A DNA stretch of 12,169 bases from an uncultured Synechococcus sp. (GTDB lineage Bacteria; Cyanobacteriota; Cyanobacteriia; PCC-6307; Cyanobiaceae), in contig CAJWAH010000025.1 of the NCBI GenBank assembly GCA_913020095.1, positions 1 through 12,169 of the forward strand, read 5' to 3'. Within the stretch, counting starts at the first letter, position 1. Each line of letters begins with the position of its first letter. The notes beneath the pieces are model-generated. The model saw nothing but the letters and a program-made list of their open reading frames with translations, was not told the DNA's origin and made no database searches. Below, one piece after another: positions 1 through 6,454 of the stretch. Both the position numbers and the translations under genes were made by a program.

Positions 1-2
1 AC

Positions 3-566
3 CGGGAGGTGGTGGAAGAGGCCTACCCGGGCGATGTGATCGGTCTCAACAACCCGGGCATGTTTGCCATCGGCGACACCCTTTACATCGGCCCGCGCGT
101 GGAATACGAGGGCATCCCCTGCTTCAGCCCGGAGATCTTTGCCTGGTTGCGTAATCCCAACCCCTCAGCCTTCAAAAACTTCCGCAAAGGAGTCAATGAA
201 CTGCGGGAGGAAGGCGCCGTTCAAATCCTCTATGACACCGACCAGAGCAAGCGCGATCCGATCCTGGCGGCGGTGGGCCAGCTGCAACTGGAGGTGGTGC
301 AACACCGGCTGGAGAACGAATACGGCGTGCCAACGCGGCTAGAACCACTGGGATTCAGCGTGGCGCGCTGGGTGAGTGGTGGTTGGGGTGAACTCGAGAA
401 GTTGGGCCGCATCTTCAACTGCAAAACCGTTCGTGATGCCTGGGACCGGCCAGTGCTGCTGTTCAAAAACGATTGGAACCTGAATCAACTGATCGAAGAT
501 CACCCCGAGCTGGAGCTCGCCTCCGTCGCGCCAGTTGTTAGCGGTCTCGAACCAATCAGTCTCTAA
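3..566 (+). CDS. prfC: Peptide chain release factor 3 (RF3), C-terminal part, 5' end cut by the window
   Basis: RF3 is a cytoplasmic translational GTPase that recycles RF1/RF2 from the ribosome after termination. Only the last 187 codons or so are present; the frame is open to the window edge, so the GTPase domain (G1-G5 motifs) lies outside. What remains matches the end of domain II and the RF3-specific C-terminal domain: a [16 protein letters not shown] stretch as in E. coli RF3 ([12 protein letters not shown]), then GDTLYIG, the EEGAVQ segment, the [20 protein letters not shown] block (RF3: VGVLQFDVVVARLKSEYN) and a SVARWV segment (RF3: TARWV). It ends in TAA. A GTG at base 9 is in frame but falls in the middle of conserved sequence and is not a start. 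The next gene follows 32 bases downstream on the same strand. Identity is secure; EF-G was excluded by the RF3-type C-terminus. Confidence 0.95.
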   Translation, partial: REVVEEAYPGDVIGLNNPGMFAIGDTLYIGPRVEYEGIPCFSPEIFAWLRNPNPSAFKNFRKGVNELREEGAVQILYDTDQSKRDPILAAVGQLQLEVVQHRLENEYGVPTRLEPLGFSVARWVSGGWGELEKLGRIFNCKTVRDAWDRPVLLFKNDWNLNQLIEDHPELELASVAPVVSGLEPISL

Positions 567-576
567 AGGAACCACG

Positions 577-597
577 CTGGCGCGATTCTCTCGCCAG
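577..597 (+). promoter_or_regulatory. Short hairpin directly in front of the small ORF start
   Basis: CTGGCG at 577-582 pairs with CGCCAG at 592-597, a perfect 6-base-pair GC-rich stem with a 9-base loop that can pair partly inside (GA with TC). It begins 10 bases after the prfC stop and ends 1 base before the ATG at 599. No T-run follows, so it is not a standard intrinsic terminator. It could limit ribosome access to the next start or mark a processing site; it could also be chance in GC-rich DNA. Confidence 0.3.
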
Positions 598-598
598 G

Positions 599-844
599 AT
601 GTTGGCCTCTGAACGGTTCAACGTGCTGATTCAGTGGTGGGTCAAAAGCCATCGCGATGGCAGCTGCGACTACGTGCGCGTGCGCTCATCCGATCAACAG
701 CAATTGGAATGGGTTGAGGGTTCCCATCTGCCGCCGCAGATGCCCTTGCTCAAACATCGCTTCACGGTGAGCTTCGAAGCAGCCCAACAGCGGCAACAAA
801 ATCTCTTGGCAATGGGTTTCAAGCCGGGCCAGCCGCTGTTCTGA
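599..844 (+). CDS. Small conserved-looking hypothetical protein, 81 residues
   Basis: I do not recognise a named family. The product is a soluble basic protein of 81 residues with no signal peptide or membrane segment. It starts SERFNVLIQWWVKSHRDG, has a middle rich in D/R/Q around VRVRSSDQQQLEWVEG, and ends with a probable helix rich in A, Q and R (about 59-72) before a MGFKPGQPLF tail. Aromatic and charged residues alternate as in a small beta domain. It is likely real because it fills the gap between prfC and the CPP1-like gene on the same strand, with normal codon use for the region. The ATG at 599 is the only plausible start; the purine-rich AAAGGA at 565-570 is too far away to be a ribosome site for it, and only AGG directly before the ATG is seen. 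The role is unknown. Confidence 0.7.
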   Translation: MLASERFNVLIQWWVKSHRDGSCDYVRVRSSDQQQLEWVEGSHLPPQMPLLKHRFTVSFEAAQQRQQNLLAMGFKPGQPLF

Positions 845-888
845 ACGAGTCGTTCGCCGATACGCTTTCCCTTAATAGGCCCAAGTTC

Positions 889-1569
889 ATGGCCCAGGCT
901 CCGCCACCCCCCAATTCCGATAGCAACGACCCCTACGAGCGCTTAGGCCTCAAGCCAGGCGCCAGCTTCGAGGCGGTGCAAAACGCCAAAGTGGCCCGGT
1001 TGGCTGAACTCGCAGCCGACGACATGAAGGCCCGCGCTCAGGTGGAAGCGGCCTACGACGCGCTGCTGATGCAGAGCCTTAAAGAACGTCAGCTCGGGCA
1101 ACTCACCGGTGCTGCCGCCACCGCCTCCAAACAGGAAGCTGGCGGCAGCAGCTCTGGCGGGCTGAGTGGCGGGGGGCTGCCGCGCTTGCCATCGCTACCG
1201 GCACTACCCAAGCCGCAACTCTCCATCGCCATGCCCGAGCTGAATCTCGCCGAAGGCGAGCAGCTTTGGCAGCCCTTGGCGGCCCAAGGCCTTTTGCTGG
1301 TGGTGTTGTTGTTGGTCGGCCAGCAAGCAGGAACACCGGAACTGCTGCTCTCGGTGGCTGCGCTGATCACAATCGCCAACCTGCAGCGCCGCAGCCGCAA
1401 GTTTTTCCGCAGCGTTGGCCTCACGCTGCTGGTGTTGATCGTGGGCACCGTGCTGGGGGGCCTAACCAGCAGCGGCCTGGCGGCTTCGGGGCTGCCGATT
1501 ACCCCCTCTCAATTGGCAGCCCTGCCCACCTTGATCCTGCTTGCGGCTCTCTCGGTATTGGTTGACTAA
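889..1569 (+). CDS. CPP1-like J-like-domain membrane protein (DUF3353 family)
   Basis: 226 residues. Residues about 14-70 form a degenerate J-like domain (DPYERLGLKPGASFEAVQNA, then an AAYDALL helix), but the HPD tripeptide needed to stimulate Hsp70 is absent. A Gly/Ser-rich linker follows (about 73-97), then a Pro-rich stretch and four hydrophobic segments near 127-144, 149-165, 174-195 and 205-225, with the RRSRK loop at 167-171 between the second and third. This layout is that of the cyanobacterial/plastid CPP1 family; the Arabidopsis member is a holdase-type chaperone for protochlorophyllide oxidoreductase and is needed for chloroplast development. By inference it is a thylakoid or plasma membrane protein aiding folding or stability of a pigment-synthesis enzyme. 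A TTAATA at 872-877 could be a -10 element, but no good -35 was seen. Its TAA stop overlaps the end of the convergent amidase gene by 4 bases. Confidence 0.85.
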   Translation: MAQAPPPPNSDSNDPYERLGLKPGASFEAVQNAKVARLAELAADDMKARAQVEAAYDALLMQSLKERQLGQLTGAAATASKQEAGGSSSGGLSGGGLPRLPSLPALPKPQLSIAMPELNLAEGEQLWQPLAAQGLLLVVLLLVGQQAGTPELLLSVAALITIANLQRRSRKFFRSVGLTLLVLIVGTVLGGLTSSGLAASGLPITPSQLAALPTLILLAALSVLVD

Positions 1570-2393
1570 ACCTGGGGCATGGCATCAAGGCCGTAGGGAC
1601 CCTCGGCGCTGATGCCGCAGCTGGAGGCCGCCTGCAGCCAGGCGCGGTCAAACTTCTCCCAACGAAAACTGCGGGGATCGCGGCGGCTGTGGCTGCGGTC
1701 GACCGCGGCATGGGTGGTGATCCGGCGCATGGGGATGCCCCAGCGCAACTGCCAGATCAGCACATGCTCCGCCAGGCGCTCGTATTGCGCTCGGCTATAG
1801 CCGCTATGGGCATCGTCATCGCCGCGGCCATCAGCGGGCGACTCAAGGCTGAGGTGCAAAGCAACGTTGTTGATCGAGCCACCAGCCAAAGGGCTGCTCA
1901 AAGGACGGTGCCGAATCGAGCCATCCCCCCAAGCACTCCACCCTGAACCAAAGGCCCGCTTGGCATCAGGAACCAAGCGGTAGGCCATGCCGCGGCGATC
2001 AAGCAGCAGGTGATAGCTGGCCTGATCGGCATCACGGGGATGGGGCGTCTGAAAAAAGCGCAGCGTGTCGCCCAGCGACATCACCGTTTCATGCAAAACG
2101 ATGACCGATGGCTGGTTGGGCACCAGCCCCCCTTCAGCATCGGTGGGTCGGCGTTCGCCGAAATTGGTGGGATCCGCTGGTGTGGGCCGTTCGCGAACCG
2201 CCAACTTGGCGGCGCAGCGGCTGGCTGCCTGCGGATTGGGCCGCAATAGCGGTTGCAAGCCAGCCCCTTGGGCCCATCCAGGCTTGGGCTCTGGGGCGAT
2301 TGGCGGCTCGCGCTCGGCGACCACCACAGCAGCCACACCCAGTCCCATTCCAAGCAGCAAAGCGGCAACCGGACGGACCGGGAAGGCAGGCAT
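1566..2393 (-). CDS. N-acetylmuramoyl-L-alanine amidase, membrane-anchored (Amidase_2/PGRP fold)
   Basis: Predicted zinc amidase that cleaves the bond between N-acetylmuramic acid and L-alanine in peptidoglycan; 275 residues from the ATG chosen here. Residues about 7-26 are a hydrophobic N-terminal segment (signal anchor or signal peptide), followed by a Pro-rich spacer, so the domain faces the periplasm. The Amidase_2 core runs from about 97 to 250: VIVLHET with zinc ligand His101, a SYHLLLDRRGMAYRLVPD block around His128, and ITTHAAVDRSHSRRDPRSF with ligands His228 and Asp239, followed by W. The position of the usual glutamate in the IGIELE strand seems to hold a histidine (His180, VALHLSLE). 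ATG at 2393 was preferred over TTG at 2396 because it overlaps the upstream gene's stop as TGATG, pointing to coupled translation. No nearby substrate-specific partner is seen; a cell-wall recycling or remodelling role is inferred. Confidence 0.88.
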   Translation of the reverse strand: MPAFPVRPVAALLLGMGLGVAAVVVAEREPPIAPEPKPGWAQGAGLQPLLRPNPQAASRCAAKLAVRERPTPADPTNFGERRPTDAEGGLVPNQPSVIVLHETVMSLGDTLRFFQTPHPRDADQASYHLLLDRRGMAYRLVPDAKRAFGSGWSAWGDGSIRHRPLSSPLAGGSINNVALHLSLESPADGRGDDDAHSGYSRAQYERLAEHVLIWQLRWGIPMRRITTHAAVDRSHSRRDPRSFRWEKFDRAWLQAASSCGISAEGPYGLDAMPQV

Positions 2394-2980
2394 CAAGCCT
2401 TAGTGGAGCTGTAGAGAGCCTGCAGCAAAAAGGCAGCCAGGGGAAGCCACAATCCCAGCAGCCACCAGCCAATGCCAAGCGCTAAGAGCGTCAGCCCCCA
2501 GAGCAGCAGCAAAGGCACCAAAACCTGCTGACGGCGGCGTACCACCAGTTGAGCGCTGCGGGCCATGGCATCCCAGGCTTCACCGCCTCGATCGAGCAAC
2601 AGCGGCAGAGCCAAGCTCCAGGCCAGCAGCAACACCACACCCGGCAGCACAAACGCCAAGGAAGCCAAGGCCACCAACGTGCCCACGAGCAGCGGCAGCA
2701 GCAACAGCGGCCACGGGGCCCGGCGCAAGGGCAGCCAAAGGCTGGCCAAGGTCAAGGGGGATTGCCGCTGCGCCACGTCGATGAGTCCAGCGCTGGCCCA
2801 GCTGAAGCACAGCAAGCTGGCCCCAAACTGCAGCCAAATCGGCAGAGGCAACAGGGCCATCAGCTGCCAGAGCAGCATCCACCCCAACGCCCAACCGGCC
2901 AGCAGCACAGGGGCTTGGCGGTAGCGCTGCCAGCTGTGTTGCAACAGCAGCAGCGGTGGCCGCAGGGGGGTGGCAGTCAT
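2393..2980 (-). CDS. Polytopic membrane protein of unknown function, six predicted helices
   Basis: 195 residues, extremely rich in Leu, Trp, Ala and Pro. Hydrophobic segments lie near 24-44, 47-67, 90-110, 112-130, 152-172 and 174-190, with basic loops RQRY-type at the N-terminus, RR at 86-87 and RRR at 148-150. The stretch around 112-145 (GVVLLLAWSLALPLLLD, then EAWDAMARSAQLV) resembles the motif in uncharacterised bacterial membrane proteins of the YciC/GPDPase-membrane-domain type, where a Pro in the helix precedes a short amphipathic Ser-rich helix; this is pattern memory, not a search result. It overlaps the amidase start by one base (TGATG) and follows the TM2 gene after 72 bases, so it is probably in a leftward operon with them. 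The opposite strand is CAG-rich purely because this protein is Leu-rich. Confidence 0.75.
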   Translation of the reverse strand: MTATPLRPPLLLLQHSWQRYRQAPVLLAGWALGWMLLWQLMALLPLPIWLQFGASLLCFSWASAGLIDVAQRQSPLTLASLWLPLRRAPWPLLLLPLLVGTLVALASLAFVLPGVVLLLAWSLALPLLLDRGGEAWDAMARSAQLVVRRRQQVLVPLLLLWGLTLLALGIGWWLLGLWLPLAAFLLQALYSSTKA

Positions 2981-3052
2981 TCAACTCAGCCCAATAACAC
3001 AAACGTAGAAACTGAGTCCAATTTGAGCCACAACTGTTACGGGCCCCTGGTT
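2981..3052 (-). promoter_or_regulatory. Intergenic gap upstream of the membrane protein/amidase pair, possible weak promoter
   Basis: This 72-base gap is notably richer in A and T than its surroundings. Read leftward it contains TTGGAC, 16 bases, then TGTTAT, a poor match to a sigma-70 type -35/-10 pair (3/6 and 4/6). No clear ribosome binding site precedes the ATG at 2980. A 5-base-pair hairpin (CCCTG/CAGGG) sits at the TM2 stop codon without a T-run. The gap may carry a secondary promoter for the two downstream genes, but this is weak. Confidence 0.2.
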
Positions 3053-3526
3053 TCAGGGCTCCCGGTAAACCACCCGCCCCTGCTCGTCATTGCTGATCAG
3101 CAGCAGCTCGTGCTGTTGCAAGTCGTCCAATACACGGCGCAGCTCAGCGAGCTCAACGGACGGATCCAATGCAAGAACGGCGTCATTGAGGCTGAAACCG
3201 GCTGAACCTTTGCTGCGGGCGAGCAGCAGCAGTTGGCGATCAATCGGCTCCACTGCAGCGCGCGCCTGATCCAACAGCGTGGGGGCATTGGCATGGCGTA
3301 CCAACGAGGGGATCAAAAACAGATCCACCACCGTGCCGATGCCCAGCAGCCCAAAGCTGAGCAGATACAACACGCCACTGAGGGGCCGGCGGTTGTAGAT
3401 CCGCTGCACGCCGCAGATGCCCACCAGCGACAGGCACCACAGCAGATAGGACAGATCCAACCGGCGCAACGGTTGATCGGATTGGGAAACGGCTCGGGGC
3501 ACACCCGTGCTGCGTAAGATCCCCAT
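3053..3526 (-). CDS. TM2-domain membrane protein with a C-terminal winged-helix-like domain
   Basis: 157 residues from the ATG at 3526. A short N-terminal tail precedes a TM2 domain: LDLSYLLWCLSLVGICGVQRIYN gives helix 1 (about 26-44) and the conserved aromatic/basic turn, then GVLYLLSFGLLGIGTVVDLFL gives helix 2 (about 51-73), followed by the typical IPSLVRHAN end. Residues about 97-155 form a soluble region with three short helices and a hydrophobic beta pair ending in GRVVYREP, like a winged-helix domain. The family is widespread in cyanobacteria; no biochemical role is settled. An in-frame codon 17 residues further upstream would place the start inside thrS and was rejected. GTG at 3502 is another possible start. 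It diverges from thrS with only about 19 bases between starts, so the promoters must lie within the neighbouring coding sequences. Confidence 0.85.
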   Translation of the reverse strand: MGILRSTGVPRAVSQSDQPLRRLDLSYLLWCLSLVGICGVQRIYNRRPLSGVLYLLSFGLLGIGTVVDLFLIPSLVRHANAPTLLDQARAAVEPIDRQLLLLARSKGSAGFSLNDAVLALDPSVELAELRRVLDDLQQHELLLISNDEQGRVVYREP

Positions 3527-3545
3527 TCTCACTGCAAAAGAGTCG

Positions 3546-5336
3546 GTGTCTTCAGCAGCCGCCGTGGCGCTTCCCAAGACCAGCGAAAGCCCTCAGCTGC
3601 TCAAGATTCGCCATTCCATGAGCCATGTGATGGCCATGGCTGTGCAGCAGCTCTTCCCCAACGCCCGCGTCACCATCGGCCCCTGGACCGAGACGGGCTT
3701 CTATTACGACTTCGATAATCCCGACCCCTTCACCGAGGCCGACCTCAAGGCCATCAAGAAGGCGATGATCAAGATCATCAACCAAAAACTGCCGCTCGAG
3801 CGGGTTGAGGTGAGCCGCGCAGAAGCCGAAACGCGGATCAAAGCTCAAAACGAGCCCTACAAACTCGAAATCCTCGAAGGACTGCAGGAGCCCATCACCC
3901 TCTACACCTTGGGGGAGAAGTGGTGGGATCTCTGCGCTGGTCCCCATGTGGAGCACACCGGCCAGCTCAATGCCAAAGCCTTCGAGTTGGAGAGCGTGGC
4001 GGGCGCCTACTGGCGCGGCGATGAGAACCGGCAACAGCTGCAGCGGATTTACGGCACCGCCTTTGAAACGCCGGAGCAGCTCAGCGAGCACAAGCGCCGC
4101 ATTGAAGAAGCCAAACGCCGCGATCACCGCCGCATCGGCACCGATCTGGATCTGTTTTCAATCGAAGATGAAGCCGGCGCTGGCTTGGTGTTCTGGCATC
4201 CCCGCGGCGCCCGGATGCGTCTGCTGATCGAAGACTTCTGGCGCGAAGCCCACTTCGCCGGGGGCTACGAACTGCTCTACACGCCCCATGTGGCCGACAT
4301 CGACCTGTGGAAGACCTCAGGCCACTTGGATTTCTACAGCGAATCGATGTTCGGCCCGATGACGGTCGATGAGCGGGAGTACCAGCTCAAGCCGATGAAC
4401 TGCCCCTTCCATGTGCTCACCTACGCCAGCACGTTGCGGAGCTACAAGGAGCTGCCCATTCGCTGGGCCGAATTGGGCACGGTGTATCGCTACGAGCGGC
4501 CTGGCGTGATGCACGGGCTCATGCGGGTGCGCGGCTTCACCCAAGACGACGCCCACGTGTTCTGCCTGCCCGAGCAGATCAGCGACGAAATCCTCAAGAT
4601 CCTCGACCTCACCGAGACAATCCTGTCCGCCTTTGATTTCCGCAACTACGAGATCAACCTCTCAACCCGGCCGGAGAAATCCATCGGTGATGACGCCGTG
4701 TGGGACCTGGCCACCAAGGGACTCACCGAAGCCCTGCAGCGCAAGGGCTGGGACTACAAGATCGATGAAGGGGGCGGAGCGTTCTATGGCCCCAAGATCG
4801 ATCTGAAGATCGAAGACGCCATCGGGCGCATGTGGCAGTGCTCAACGATTCAGCTGGATTTCAACCTGCCTGAACGCTTTGGTTTGGAGTACGTCGCCGC
4901 CGATGGCTCCAGGCAGCGGCCGATCATGATCCACCGGGCCATTTTCGGCTCCCTGGAACGGTTCTTCGGGATCATGACCGAGAACTACGCCGGCGATTTC
5001 CCCTTCTGGCTGGCCCCTGAACAGATCCGGCTGCTGCCGGTCACCGATGAGGTGATGGCCTATGCCGAAACACTCCAAAGCGAGCTCACAGCTGCTGGCA
5101 TCCGCAGCCGCATCGATCGCAGTGGCGAGCGCCTCGGCAAGCTGATCCGCTCGGGAGAGCAGCAGAAAATCCCAGTGCTGGCTGTGATCGGCGCCCAAGA
5201 AGCCGAGCAGGGCACCTTGAGCTTGCGCAGCCGCCGGCAGGGTGATCTCGGTTCTGTGGCCCGAAGCCACCTCCTCCAGGCCGCGATTGCAGCCAACGGC
5301 GCGCGCGCCGCGGGTTTGGAACTGGGCGCGTCTTAA
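3546..5336 (+). CDS. thrS: Threonyl-tRNA synthetase, form lacking the TGS domain
   Basis: Cytoplasmic class II synthetase that charges tRNA-Thr. About 596 residues from the GTG chosen here. Editing (SAD) domain about 20-185 with its metal-binding set intact: HSMSH gives His23 and His27, DLCAGPHVEH gives Cys130 and His134, so removal of mischarged serine should work. Catalytic core about 200-490: zinc ligands Cys286 (KPMNCPFH), His337 (QDDAHVF) and His463 (PIMIHRA), motif 2 around YRYERPG, motif 3 GSLERF at 468-473. The anticodon-binding domain follows from about 493. The roughly 60-residue N-terminal TGS domain of E. coli ThrRS is absent and there is no room for it. GTG 3546 follows a purine run AAAAGAG and avoids the divergent TM2 start; GTG 3507 would add 13 residues, and GTG 3564 is also possible. 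glk follows 48 bases later. Confidence 0.95.
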   Translation: MSSAAAVALPKTSESPQLLKIRHSMSHVMAMAVQQLFPNARVTIGPWTETGFYYDFDNPDPFTEADLKAIKKAMIKIINQKLPLERVEVSRAEAETRIKAQNEPYKLEILEGLQEPITLYTLGEKWWDLCAGPHVEHTGQLNAKAFELESVAGAYWRGDENRQQLQRIYGTAFETPEQLSEHKRRIEEAKRRDHRRIGTDLDLFSIEDEAGAGLVFWHPRGARMRLLIEDFWREAHFAGGYELLYTPHVADIDLWKTSGHLDFYSESMFGPMTVDEREYQLKPMNCPFHVLTYASTLRSYKELPIRWAELGTVYRYERPGVMHGLMRVRGFTQDDAHVFCLPEQISDEILKILDLTETILSAFDFRNYEINLSTRPEKSIGDDAVWDLATKGLTEALQRKGWDYKIDEGGGAFYGPKIDLKIEDAIGRMWQCSTIQLDFNLPERFGLEYVAADGSRQRPIMIHRAIFGSLERFFGIMTENYAGDFPFWLAPEQIRLLPVTDEVMAYAETLQSELTAAGIRSRIDRSGERLGKLIRSGEQQKIPVLAVIGAQEAEQGTLSLRSRRQGDLGSVARSHLLQAAIAANGARAAGLELGAS

Positions 5337-5384
5337 CCGAAGCACCCACTGCCATGGCCAGCCTGAGCGCGATCGGGTGGGCTG

Positions 5385-6428
5385 ATGACGCTGCTGCTGG
5401 CCGGTGATTTGGGCGGAACCAAGACCTTGCTGGCGCTGTATCGCAGCGACGGCGATCAACTGAGCTGCGTTGCTCGCGAGCGCTACATCTCGGCGGAATG
5501 GCCCCACCTCGGGCCGATGCTGCAGCGCTTTTTGGCCGACCACAACAACAACGGCGCCGAGGTGGCCGCCGGCTGCATCGCCGTTGCCGGACCGGTGCGT
5601 CAAGGACGCGCCCACATCACCAACTTGCCCTGGGATCTCGAACAATCCGCCCTCGCGGCCGATGGGGGTCTCAACCAACTGGAGCTGGTGAATGATTTCG
5701 CCGTGTTGGTCTATGGGCTCCCCCATCTGAGCGAGGAGCAGCAGGTTGTGCTGCAGGAGGGGGAGGCTGATCCCCAAGGGCCCATCGCCATCCTCGGTGC
5801 CGGCACAGGCCTGGGCATGGCCAGCGGCGTGCGGCTCAGCAATGGGGCCTTGATGACCCTGCCGAGTGAAGGCGGGCACCGGGAATTTCCGCCGCGCAAT
5901 GCCGAGGAGATGCTGATGCTCGGTTGGTTGCGGCGCGAGTTGCAGCTCGAGCGGCTCTCGGTTGAGCGGATTGTCAGCGGCACCGGCCTGGGCCTGGTGT
6001 TCCTCTGGCTGCTGCACTGCGGCGGCGAGCAACCCATCAGCGACTTGCATCAAGCCGCCATGGACTGGCATCAGCAAGCCCCTGGCACGCCTGGACGACC
6101 CGATCTACCCGCCCTGGTGGCGCAGCGGGCCCGTGATGGGGACCTGCTGGCCAGCAAAGCCGAGCAGATTTGGCTTGGGGCCTATGGCTCAGCCGCCGGT
6201 GATCTGGCGCTGCAAACCCTTTCCACCGGTGGGCTCTGGGTGGGCGGCGGCACCGCCATCAAGCAGCTGGAGCGGTTGCAAAGCGATGCGTTCTTGGCAC
6301 CGATGCGCTGCAAGGGGCGTTTTGAAGGCTTCATCAACAAGCTGCCGGTGCGGGCCCTGGTGGACCCTGATGCGGGCTTGTTCAGCGCCGCTTGCCGTGC
6401 GCGCATGCTGGCAGGATGCCTTCAATAA
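5385..6428 (+). CDS. glk: Glucokinase
   Basis: Cytoplasmic ATP-dependent phosphorylation of glucose to glucose-6-phosphate, feeding glycolysis, the oxidative pentose phosphate route and glycogen turnover. 347 residues, close to the usual length for the proteobacterial/cyanobacterial Glk family. Visible motifs: N-terminal phosphate loop GDLGGTK (7-13), AVAGPV (66-71), sugar-binding LVNDFAVL with the catalytic Asp at 104, ILGAGTGLG (136-144), PSEGGHREFPP with the Glu162/His165 pair, RIVSGTGLG (195-203) and a late GGLWVGGG segment. The family is separated from ROK glucokinases by the lack of a CxCGxxGC zinc motif. Start ATG 5385 lies just before GDLGGTK, as expected. A 17-codon reading frame from ATG 5354 overlaps the start in another frame and is probably chance. 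The gap to thrB is 26 bases, suggesting shared transcription. Confidence 0.94.
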   Translation: MTLLLAGDLGGTKTLLALYRSDGDQLSCVARERYISAEWPHLGPMLQRFLADHNNNGAEVAAGCIAVAGPVRQGRAHITNLPWDLEQSALAADGGLNQLELVNDFAVLVYGLPHLSEEQQVVLQEGEADPQGPIAILGAGTGLGMASGVRLSNGALMTLPSEGGHREFPPRNAEEMLMLGWLRRELQLERLSVERIVSGTGLGLVFLWLLHCGGEQPISDLHQAAMDWHQQAPGTPGRPDLPALVAQRARDGDLLASKAEQIWLGAYGSAAGDLALQTLSTGGLWVGGGTAIKQLERLQSDAFLAPMRCKGRFEGFINKLPVRALVDPDAGLFSAACRARMLAGCLQ

Positions 6429-6454
6429 CGGGCTGAGCCGCCCAACGCACACCG

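Noticed and set aside
3045..3058. 5-base-pair hairpin at the TM2 gene stop as a terminator
   Set aside because: The stem is short and there is no T-run after it on the minus strand.
2549..3205. 218-codon plus-strand frame very rich in Gln and a CAG-repeat-like appearance
   Set aside because: It is the complement of Leu-rich helices of the minus-strand membrane protein and runs on into the TM2 gene; there is no exact tandem repeat unit.
3526..3577. Longer N-terminus of the TM2 protein reaching into thrS
   Set aside because: The extra 17 residues are hydrophilic, overlap the thrS coding start, and lie before any TM2 homology.
5370..5377. HIP1 octamer near the glk start (GCGATCGG)
   Set aside because: One base differs from GCGATCGC, and no perfect HIP1 copies were seen elsewhere in the window.
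5354..5407. 17-codon frame overlapping the glk start, possible leader peptide
   Set aside because: No ribosome site, no regulatory codon run and no attenuator structure; likely chance.
4842..6077. 411-codon open frame on the minus strand across the end of thrS and most of glk
   Set aside because: It is antisense to two well-identified genes, has a Gln/His/Ala-rich composition with no domain, and spans a gene boundary; it results from GC-rich codon use.
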